A DNA stretch of 64,000 nucleotides, taken from Craterostigma plantagineum (Eukaryota > Streptophyta > Magnoliopsida > Lamiales > Linderniaceae). Each line of letters begins with the position of its first letter. Position 1 is the first letter of the stretch. The stretch spans positions 1 through 64,000 of the forward strand of contig JAPQWV010000662.1 of the NCBI GenBank assembly GCA_027422505.1. The letters are read 5' to 3'. The notes beneath the pieces are model-generated. The model worked only from the letters and a program-made list of their open reading frames with translations, ran no database searches and had not been told where the DNA came from. Positions 54,682 to 64,000 of this stretch are shown piece after piece. The position numbers and the translations under genes were made by a program.

Positions 54682-56407
54682 ATGCCAATCTCCGCGGATC
54701 CTTACCAAAAAGGAGATCTCGATTATTATAAATATAACCTTTGGGGACGAAGGAAAGGGACTTAGAGACGACACAAGAACACTAGAACACACTTTAGAGG
54801 TGATTGGAGAATTCGAAGGCAAATAAGGGAAGAACTTGGGAAACGCACCAGAGCCGAATCGTAGGGGAGATAATGTTTCTTCTATCATCAATACCGTTTC
54901 TCCTTGTTCTTCTATCTTCTATTAGTAGCTAAATTCTCTGTATTTGAGATTAGATGAACCCTAGCGATTAATGCTTTGATTTGAATGATTTACCGTAGTA
55001 TTTTCTTTACTTGAATTCATTTATGAATAAGATTGATTGCAGTTATGTCTATATTATTGAGGTCTTTAATATTGTCTTCATCATGTCGACGCGAACAAGA
55101 CAATTGTTGGGAAATCGTGAGTTGCACTCGAAAGCGGGACAAACGATTAGACCACTCATAAACGGACGGAAAGTCAACGCTAGAAATAGGTTGAGCTACC
55201 ACACCGGATTAGAGTCAAATCTGATAGTAGAATTCATTATGTTTAATGCAATCTTACGATTTATAGTTAGGGAAGCTTGCTCGGCTATTAAACTCGTATG
55301 ATTAGTTGTAGTCGTTTTTTTATGTGATTAGGAAAGTTATGTTTGTAACGTTCCGTCCCATACCGGGTGTCACTGTAGCATCGGTCCCTACCGGGACATG
55401 TGGGGTTAGGCCCACCAAACTCCGACTGATAGTCTGGCCCCACTGTACCCCATTTAACCTTTCAGCATGCTTCGTGCACTCGCTCACACGCACCCTGAGA
55501 AACTTCCCAAGGGGTCACCCATCCCTAGATTGCCCAAAGTCAAGCACGGTTAACTTCGGAGTTTCCATGGATGGACTCTCGAAAAGGTAGGTCGACCTTG
55601 GTGATATGAGTACTACTCTAAATTCTCTTATATGATTCTTAGCCTGACACGCCCATACGTTGTCAGTCTAAGGATCTCCTCTCGTTCGGGTATGGGATCG
55701 GTCCGTTCATGTACCCCTTCGCCTAGCAGTCTGCTAGAGCCGCTCCTTGTCCGTACACCTCTCTGGAACTGGCGATCACTCCCGCCCTCTGCGGCCCCGG
55801 ATGTCACATGCCCACTAGCTTCGGCCTGGTTCGTCTCGAACCAGCACCGTACTGTGAGAGGTTGTGCTATGATACCACCTGTAACGACCCTCACTTTTAA
55901 AGTAAAAAGGTTGGAGGATTTTCCCCAACGAAAACCGCGAAGACCCAATTAATAAAAAGTTTCCTCGCAAAAAACAATAATTACAGCTAAGCAAAAATAT
56001 CTTACATGCGCACACGGTTCGCACGCATCATAATTTACATTCAAACTCAATTCGAATTTATCGACACCCAAAACATATTAAAACAATTCGAATTAGGAAA
56101 ACTACGTGAATTATAGAGATTAGGGTTTGATCGAGCTAGGGGGACGAAGTCTCAAATACGTTTGTATTAGAAAGGAGTCGTCTTTAGTGTCTATTTCGTA
56201 GTTTTAGTTTAACAGTTATTTTACTTTTTGCACGATCAACCAACCTTTTTCACTAGGATATTAAGACATTCTTAATTGCATAGTTTCTTTGGGTTCTATA
56301 CTCGAATACTCGCCGTTGCTATCCTACTTCCGATAGGTGCTCTTGCCTATTTAGGCGTAGCATAGTTCGTAGTATTTCGTTTAATAAATCTTGTAAGCAA
56401 ATTTTGG
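54682..56407 (+). repeat. Athila-like LTR with nested 5S-type element, copy 2
   Basis: Copy of 41,735-43,460. Small homopolymer-length differences (e.g. five A instead of six near 54,705). Confidence 0.7.
55344..55649 (-). mobile_element. Cassandra-type LTR with 5S rRNA-like sequence, copy 2
   Basis: Copy of 42,397-42,702 with boxes A and C unchanged. Confidence 0.85.
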
Positions 56408-56997
56408 GGTTTACGAGCCGAGCAAATGACGAGTAGTCGGTGTTTTTAAGTTTAGAAGATATCTAAAAACCACCCGAATAGGGCTCAAACTTGGTGTCAC
56501 ACATAAAATCGAGATTTGAGACAAAAAACTCCTATAGGAAAATTTACGGCTCCTTTTTTTTTCATCGAACGTTAAAAGTAGCTTTCGTTACAACTTTATA
56601 TTATTATTCTAATTTTTTACATTTTAAAACATATTTAATAATATTTAGATAAGTTTTTATTATTGTAACAATAAAACTGAAAATTAATATTATTTTGTTT
56701 ATAGAATACTTTCATCTTCAATTTAATAAAATTATAGTTAAAATATGGCGAATCTACACTCGAATACGCAATAGAATGAAAAATTATCTGCTCAGTACCC
56801 TGTCAGAAAAATTTTATATGTAGATATCTGTTAAAATAAAATTTTCACAATAGCTCGTCGTTTGGTTGTAACGTACCATTTTATCATCGCTGAAGTATCT
56901 TTTTATATGTATATTACAATGTGGTATCACGTGTTTATAATTTCCAAACATGATAGTGTGATCACTTTGGTGTATGATGTACCAAAATTGGATTCAA
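56408..56997. other. AT-rich intergenic sequence, copy 2
   Basis: Copy of 43,461-44,050; nothing recognised. Confidence 0.5.
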
Positions 56998-57330
56998 CAC
57001 TACAAAAAATGTTATTTTATGTGACCATGTTTTTGTGATAACATTAAAAATCATCACATAAAATTAGATTATATGAGGAAATAGTTTTTTCTCACAATAA
57101 TTATTACATAATGTGATGAAATTTTTTCCTCATAAATGAATATATAATATGTGAGGAAATTAGTTTTTCATCACATAATAGTAATATATTTCCTCACAAA
57201 AGCTAAACATTAATGTGATAGATAAAATCCTCACATATAGTTAATAAATTTCCTAATAATAAATTTTTATTTGACGAAAAATCCTCACATAAATAAAAGA
57301 GAAGCTGTCGACATTAACCAATAATATGTA
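56998..57330 (+). mobile_element. CACTA-like element terminus, copy 2
   Basis: Copy of 44,051-44,383; CACTACAAAAAATG at 56,998. Confidence 0.7.
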
Positions 57331-58069
57331 TGTTACCCTCGGGATTCTCGGCTAACGGTAAAATAACCCGCGGAGGGAAGATGACCCGCGATGGAGAAGG
57401 CGGGAAAGAAGAAACGAGGGAATCGGGAAAACTCCTTCGCACGCTCGAGGAAGTCCTTCACGTCAAGGAAGCTCAGAATCCCCGAGAAGCGCAGAGAGGA
57501 AGAGAGGGGAAGGCTGATCGGGCAAAAAGGATGGGGTAAAACTGGAAATGATGATTTGGGCAATCTGGTCGGGGAGGTGTCGGTTGACCCGAGCAAGTAG
57601 GCTTGAAGGAAGGTGAAAACGAATGAAGGGACACGCCCAAGAAAGAAGAGCCCGACTAGAGTAGGTTTACACCAAGAAGAGAGGAACGAGGTAAGAGCAA
57701 AAGAAAGAGAGAAGAACGTGGGTTAAGTGGGGAGACCACAATCCCACGCGATGCCCGCGGGAAAGGCGGGTTGGAGGAAGATCAGGTCAGGGCGACGAAA
57801 CTCAGAGTTATTATAAAAGGTAACGGTTGGGTTAGTCCCAGGTACGCACACTTTAAAGAAAAACTGTTCTTGCTAAGCCTAGTACCTATCTTACTCCGTT
57901 AATAGCAAAACTAACTTAAGCATCGGAGGGGCGTCGCCGGCAACCACCCCGGCCCCCTCTAACGTTTTTTCTTGGTTTGTGAGTGTCAGGCAAAGGGATC
58001 ATCGACGTTGGTTCAGAGAAACGCGCGAGTTCGTCAGTTACCAAAGGTCGCTTTCCACAGAACACATCA
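57331..58069 (+). repeat. Tat-type 5' LTR, copy 2
   Basis: Copy of 44,384-45,122, followed by the PBS at 58,070-58,089. Confidence 0.65.
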
Positions 58070-58110
58070 TTGGCGCCGTTTGCGGGAACATATATTCCCA
58101 GAAACAAAAC

Positions 58111-59516
58111 ATGATGGATTCTGCAAACGACCCCCAATCACCATTGAGGGAAGAGATGCTCACAGCGGAAGAGATTGAGAGAAGGCTGAGAGAGTCGTTC
58201 AACGCGGAATTGGGAAAATTAAGAGCTGAAGTTGAGATGCTGAGGGCGGAGCGGACCCGAAAAACCCGCTATGATTCGCCGCGAGAAGACGAAACTGAAG
58301 AGGAGGAGGCCGAACGGTTGCGAAGGGAAGCAGAGGTTCCTCACACCGAGGAGCAAAACAAGGAAGCGAAGGAAAAAACATTGAGGGCAGAGATCAATGC
58401 CCTACGAGCAGAGAAGAGAAGGGGTGCAACCGAGCAGATAGCCGAGTGGGAGCAATGAAGGACGAAATTCGAACCCTTAAGGAATTGGCTATCCCGAAGG
58501 TACCTCTCCAGTGCAAAGGGGATCTCCCTTCTCGGATGAGGTCGCTTGGGCCCCCTTGCCTAGCAACTTCCGGTTTCCCGACATGAGCAAATACGATGGC
58601 TTGGGACCGCCCGAGGATCATTTGGCCAGCTTTGAGGGTAACGCCGCGCTGTACCAGCTAGAAGTCGAGATTAAATGTTGAGTGTTCGCTACAACTTTAG
58701 CCAGAGGAGCCCAGCAATGGTTCACCATGCTACCTGCGGGGGAGATCCGCAACTTCACGGACTTCACCCGTTCCTTCCTAAGGCAATTCTCGAGCAGTCG
58801 GAGAAGGCCTTGCTCGGCGGTAAATTTGTTGAATATGCGGCCAGGAGATCAGGAGAACTTACAAGACTACTTCAAAAGGTTCAACAAAGTTATGATGGAA
58901 GTGTCCACAGCCGCTCCGGGCCTGTTGATCGGAGCCTTCCATAACAAGTTGAAAGAAGGAGACCTCTTCAGATGGCTAGTGAAGAAATACCCGACCGGGT
59001 CGAAAAGTACGTGAGGGTGGAAGAGGCACACGGTTTCAAAAAGGGAGACAAGAAGCGGGCGATCGGGACGGTAGATGTCGCTCGCGAACCAGCCCGCCTC
59101 CGAACTTTAAGGAGGAAAACCCCCGACGGGAAATCCCGAGATTGCCCCCGACCAGCAACACCCGATGGAAGGTAAGCAAAACGAGGGCGTTAGAAATGTG
59201 CGAAGGACGGTACTTCATAAAGAAACCCTTTGAAAGCAGAAATGAACCAAGGAACCTCGCTTCGGGAGAGTACTGCGAGTTTCATCGCGAGTATGGCCAC
59301 ACGACCGAAGGATGTTGTCACTTGAACGATGAGCTCGAGATACTGGTAGTGGCAAACCCGATGCCCGAGCTGAGTTCATAGAGGAGGAAGGAGGAAACGT
59401 TCCCTGAAAGTACCCTCGGAGGGAACTCAAACAAGAAATGGGAGGGAGGCCGCCCTATGGGAAGGGCCGGCGCCCTGAAAAATACCAGCGGCCCTCGAGG
59501 CGATACCAACGATGCG
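58111..59516 (+). pseudogene. Tat-type gag, copy 2, broken
   Basis: Same frames and stops as 45,164-46,569, including the in-gag TGA at 58,679-58,681. Differences include Val to Met near residue 16, Asp to Val in YQLE(D/V)EIK and Trp to Arg in SS(W/R)RRP. Confidence 0.85.
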
Positions 59517-61281
59517 TGACACGCTCGAATACTAGCAAGTGTACTAGGTCGTGCAAGTCGTATAAAATGGACAAGTCCAAGTATCGATCCACGAGGACAG
59601 CTCGATTAATTTAAGATATTATTCTGAAATTTAATTTAGACTAAAACAAGTTTTTATATTTTGTGGATTTAATAAAATAAAATGCAAATAAAAAAATTAA
59701 CATAATTAAAGCAAGAAAGAAAATGAATAAATTAACGACGGATGTGGTCAAGGCACGTGCTCGGCACAAAATATTCCTACGTATTCATACGACTGATTTT
59801 TATCTAAACAATATAAATCTAGTTAAGGTAGAAATCCCTAAAATAATCGCTACTCGTTTGTCCCGCAATAACGATTCTATGCGAAAGTGAACCAATCAAC
59901 TATATGTCTATATGACTGTAATTACCCCGCACGCATTCGACTTTATGAATTTCCCCGAGTTTAGACGCTTTCGGCGCCTAAGGTCTCGAAAACCACACAG
60001 ACGAAACCGAATTCCATTCTGGTCGGTTTACGTCGTGGTACTCGCTATCTATTGTTCTAACCGGTCTAATCACTTTGTCCGTCTCATAAACCAATCAAAT
60101 GTCATGCACATGTTGATCAGACATACGCAAGCATTAAACACAGATAACGAACACGTAACTTAAATCATACGATTAAATAAAATACAAACAACACCAACAC
60201 GCAATTATAGTTCGGCCTAACACGTCCTTAACCACACAAGTAAATTAAACTAACATATTACTTAGCAAAATGAAGGTTTAAACATAACGAAAACAGTAAA
60301 ACGAAAGATAGAATAATTACGTCCCTCACAGTACTTTTGTCGAACGGTTGGTGGGCGACTGAGAAGCGCCTTGGACCCTCGGCTCGTTTCTTGACTCCTG
60401 AGTCGTTATCAGCCGTGCCGCCAAGAATATCGCCCTCATAGGTATATGATCGTTTGTATGGCCTAAGCTCCGGCGTGGGTTTTTTTGGGTTGCGTGCCCA
60501 ACTTTAAGTGGTCTGAGAGATGGATGCTCGTGATGAAACTGGGAGCTGCCTGGTTGTAGGTGAATCTTCCGTTGGTAGCGGGATGTGGCTTTTGGGTTTG
60601 AGGTGCTTAAGCGTGAGGTGTGTGCTTCCCTTAGAGCTGCCTGCTTTGCTTGATGGATGGTAATGAAGTGAGTTGATTGGTTGGTGAGGTGAAGAGACGA
60701 TGAGGGATGCTTCAGCTGCTTACTTCGTTGAGTGCTCTGCCAAATATTCTTTTCGTGGCCTTGAGCTTGAGCTTTGGAGAATAATATTACGTTGTGTTTT
60801 CAGCTCCGTACTCTCTCCCCTCTCATGTACGTGAAGGCTGTTGTTTATAGGTGATTGAGAGCAAAGTTGGTCAATCCCATCTTAATCATTGCGCAGCCTT
60901 CTCTTGGTATTTGTTTCTATTTTCCATCCTTGAGCACATTGAAATCTTCGAGCAGCCAAAGAAAAGATTTTTCTTCCTTCAATAAATGTCTTGAGCCGTG
61001 TGTGAATCTTCATATGTTGGTTCCTCTTTTGTCATATGCGAATGAAACCAAAACCCAGCTTCCCACTTGATTGAATGAGTCAGCTTATGGTGGCTTCCAA
61101 TAATTGTCTACAAACGTGATATTCCCACAGTATATTTATCTCTTTTTCTTTTATCTTTTGCTCACATAAATGCCACATGAGTAATGAAATGTAATCGTGG
61201 GATATTTGAAGATAATTCGATAAATAATACTAATAGCACGCTTTTACGGGGATTAAAATTACTTAAAATCCTAACTTATCA
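59517..61281 (-). repeat. 3' LTR of the gag-only element, copy 2
   Basis: Copy of 46,570-48,336 with scattered substitutions, e.g. GTGCGTG to GTGTGTG near 60,617, and single-base indels. Polypurine tract follows at 61,282-61,295. Confidence 0.8.
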
Positions 61282-61295
61282 ACAACCCCCAAACT

Positions 61296-63021
61296 AGCTT
61301 CGATCGTCATCGATCATAAAGCGGAATGAAACTAAATCAAGTTTGGATCTTACGATGTCACTAAATAAATTCTCATGTTTATTCTCAGAAAATCAAAAGG
61401 ACAATCTGTCGAAATCGTCATCAACTAATGAGTGATCCAGCTAAACACGAGACATAAAATTATAGTTCGCAATCATATAATCGCACAAAAATATTTTCAG
61501 ATCCTAACACGTATCAAGTGACAACTCTCACATGGATCGTTCAATTCGCTCGAAGTGTTTAATGGGATTTGTATCAAAGCTCTCAACTCACAACATAGAA
61601 TGATATTACTCTATTCTTGCAAATATATCACATCAATTCACATTGTAGATATCGTGACGAATCAAAAGGTCTTTATCAAGGTTGTAGTGGGACTCAGGGT
61701 AATAAGGGTGTGACATATGGGATGAGTGAGGTAATATGGTCAAGCATGAGTTACTAAATCGCTTTTCCCGTCTATACTCTATAGCACAAAATACGACTCA
61801 AACAATGGAGACTCATACTACTATAAAAACAACTCAAAAATATAACTAAGAACTCAAGAAAATAATTCTAAAAAAAATCTATTGTAACTTTTTTTTTTTC
61901 AAAGACAATATATATTTTTTTCTCTCCTTTTTTTTCTCTTTTTTTTTCGAAATATTTTTTGTTCTTCTTTTTTTTTTCAATCTCTCTTTTTTTTCTGTTT
62001 TTTTTCTTCAAATAAATAAAATAACGCAACCACATATAACATGTCCTAATCGTCTTTCCTCTAAATTAATAGACTCAATATTCTAAAGCGACTAGTAGGC
62101 TAACATGCTGACAATGGTTCGAGGATGAAGGATAAAATGACAGGATAAACGGCTAAATATCGTGGCTCCAAATCAAAGAATAAGGCTAATAAGGCTCAAA
62201 GGGGCTGACTAACTGATAGATATGTTGGGCACGGAGATATTTAGGCCAGTGACTCATCCTAAGTGCCTTTATCATTTTTCGTACACAAAAAATCCACAGT
62301 GATATCGACATGCATAACAGAGCAAGTTCAAAAATATTCAGACTATGCGTGGCACTCAGAAAAACAAATCGAGCAAGTATTGTGTTGCTCTAATTTTTTT
62401 TTCGGCTCAAAACTCACAATATTTTCCGGGTTTGTGTCTCATGATACGTACTATTCTTCTGAAGCAATCAATGTGATCAGATAATCATGCTAATATCACA
62501 ACACGTAACATGCAAGATTTTCACACACAATTAGTTAAATCTTATCTCGACACCAGAAAAAATTTAAAAATTTTCATCGTCGACAGGAGATTTCACAAGT
62601 AAAGTTCAAATCATAACCTTGATCAGTTAAACTAGCTAATAAATCTAAGAGATCGATATCATATAAAATCTAGCATGTGTCACCCCACCCCCAAACTAAT
62701 TATCACATTGTCCCCAATGTGTAAAAATTTAAAGCAGATAGAGAGTTTAAGTGACACTGCCCTGAATAATGCGTTGATCGATGCGGGATGTGAGAAGATT
62801 TTAGTTCCTTCATAAGATCAAGCTAGCTCGCGAACACACCACCCCCAAACTGATTATGACCCTGCGAGGAAACGTAACTAGACGGCACCGTGATTCGAAT
62901 TGTGAAAATAAATTCAAAAGCAAAACACACTTAATAAAACGCGATACGATAAATATAAGACTCGAATACGAAATAAAACAGTAACACATAGATAGTACTT
63001 GGGTTGCCTCCCAAGAAGCGC
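61296..63021 (-). other. Non-coding 3' region of the gag-only element, copy 2
   Basis: Copy of 48,351-50,075. A one-base loss near 62,358 opens a fortuitous frame at 62,263-62,484 absent from copy 1, an example of why small frames here are not genes. Confidence 0.65.
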
Positions 63022-63963
63022 TCATTTTATAGTCGGTAGTTCGACTCCTGTTCGAATTGATGGTCGACGATTCTGTATGTTCAGAAGAAGTACTGAACAT
63101 TTTGATTTCACCTTTTTGGAGAGGAGTTTGATCTCGGAGTGATATAGCTTCATGTGGTTGCAGTCTTTAAACTCTCTCCATAGGTCGACTTTCGGATCCC
63201 AACTAATGTAAAAATCAACGATCACCAGCGTCTTAACAAATTCCTCCGTGACTATGCTCTTCGAGTGATCTATTGAATTCATAGCCGCTCGTAGAAACGG
63301 ATCAAAACTCTCAGGTTCCATCTTTCTCTTCTCCACAAAATTGTATGATGCAAATTCCTCACTTTTTGTCGTTCGCTCAATATCTTGGTGAACTACGCAG
63401 TCAACGACTTTAAAACTCTCGCACCACTCGATTTTGACAACGGCCTTGTCGGTTGGAAGCATATGCTCGGCAATTTTCTGATCAATAGATGATTCGGGTT
63501 CTTCTTTCGACGTCGCATGACTAGGAATATCCTCAAGGACTTCCGGAAGGCTCGGCTTTGTCGGAATGGAATCTACAGTAGCCTCTGCAGGTTGATCGGC
63601 TTTTTCTGGTTCGATCTCATCTTCATTTTCATTTAGTTCCAACATTGGTTCTCGTGATGTTTCATAGCCCAGCTGAATGACTTCTGTGTCCTCTTTCGGA
63701 TTTGTCTCTGTGTCGCTCGTGAGTGCAAAAACTGCATTCTTAAGTTTTTCCACTTGCAATGCCAAACTCTTCATCGTCGCTTCTAAACTGTTAGAGCTCG
63801 TATTGACAAAGCTGTTTGAATTCCGATATCGCTCTTCAGTTTGTCGACCCTGTTCAGCCAGTCTCTCGAGCGCTTTCTCCCATGGGGCTTTCTCTTTTTG
63901 AGGCGATGAACTATAATTAGCCGAAAAATAATCTGAGCAGTCGCCTTCGTCTGAGTAGTGCAT
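63022..63963 (-). CDS. Gag C-terminal-like protein, copy 2 (313 residues, 5'-open)
   Basis: Same length and frame as 50,076-51,017 with one residue change seen (Thr to Ile in IDQK(T/I)AEHML). The frame continues upstream to the window end, so the true start is outside. Confidence 0.6.
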   Translation of the reverse strand: MHYSDEGDCSDYFSANYSSSPQKEKAPWEKALERLAEQGRQTEERYRNSNSFVNTSSNSLEATMKSLALQVEKLKNAVFALTSDTETNPKEDTEVIQLGYETSREPMLELNENEDEIEPEKADQPAEATVDSIPTKPSLPEVLEDIPSHATSKEEPESSIDQKIAEHMLPTDKAVVKIEWCESFKVVDCVVHQDIERTTKSEEFASYNFVEKRKMEPESFDPFLRAAMNSIDHSKSIVTEEFVKTLVIVDFYISWDPKVDLWREFKDCNHMKLYHSEIKLLSKKVKSKCSVLLLNIQNRRPSIRTGVELPTIK

Positions 63964-64000
63964 GTTGTTATAACATGTTTGTGGATAATTTTGGTTGAAT

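Larger units (their letters stand above)
51111..64000. repeat. Tandem duplication, copy 2 (continues past window)
   Basis: Matches 38,196-51,054. The last base of the window corresponds to 51,054, about 28 bases short of the breakpoint seen in copy 1, so the far end of copy 2 is not visible. Confidence 0.95.

Noticed and set aside
62263..62484. 73-residue frame in copy 2
   Set aside because: It exists only because of a one-base difference from copy 1 inside the non-coding 3' region of the gag-only element.

Overview
This window looks like a eudicot plant nuclear chromosome, from a repeat-rich stretch. The basis is plant LTR retrotransposons (Athila-, Tat- and chromovirus-like Ty3/gypsy, Ty1/copia, a Cassandra-type LTR carrying a 5S rRNA-like sequence), plant DNA transposons (PIF/Harbinger, Tourist, CACTA-like and hAT-like ends) and an intron-containing family-1 glycosyltransferase of the UGT74 type. 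There are no operons, CRISPR arrays or bacterial features. The species cannot be told from the sequence alone.

Layout. 1-4,529: two LTR copies of one element; the internal region and the start of the second LTR are deleted, leaving the primer-binding site (PBS) fused to LTR interior. 4,560-5,260: a dense TTCGCGAA-like array. 6,012-7,128: a broken PIF/Harbinger transposase (minus). About 7,408-16,501: an Athila-type element on the minus strand with gag, protease, RT, RNase H and integrase, its 5' end cut off by the next insertion. 16,502-27,893: an LTR element without recognisable genes (LARD-like) whose 5' LTR is split by a 2.7-kb copia-like insert (18,648-21,324). 27,894-31,413: leader and gag of a copia element. 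31,428-33,666: another Athila-like remnant with PBS and LTR. 33,672-36,868: hAT-like MITE, a chromovirus gag/PBS/short LTR fragment, and a Tourist MITE with TAA target duplication.

37,476-39,118 holds the only host-type gene: a three-exon UGT74-like UDP-glycosyltransferase with a non-canonical GC-AG second intron and two apparent one-base frameshifts. From inside its second exon (38,196) to about 51,082 the sequence is tandemly duplicated; the second copy starts at 51,111 and runs to the window end. The 12.9-kb unit carries the 3' half of the UGT, a foldback element, an Athila-like LTR with a Cassandra-type LTR inside it, a CACTA-like terminus, a Tat-type LTR plus gag, and a gag-only (TR-GAG-like) element. 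The breakpoint has a 12-bp perfect hairpin and a 26-bp filler copied from UGT exon 2.

Most unusual signals: (1) four tandem ~65-bp units at 18,922-19,182 in which two interleaved inverted repeats (order A-B-A'-B', pseudoknot-like) change sequence from unit to unit while staying complementary; (2) several unrelated LTRs each carrying a dense array of a different CpG-centred palindrome; (3) six of six pol-region frameshifts in the Athila element, and both in the UGT, fit a missing base in a short homopolymer, which suggests that much of the apparent decay could be base-calling error.
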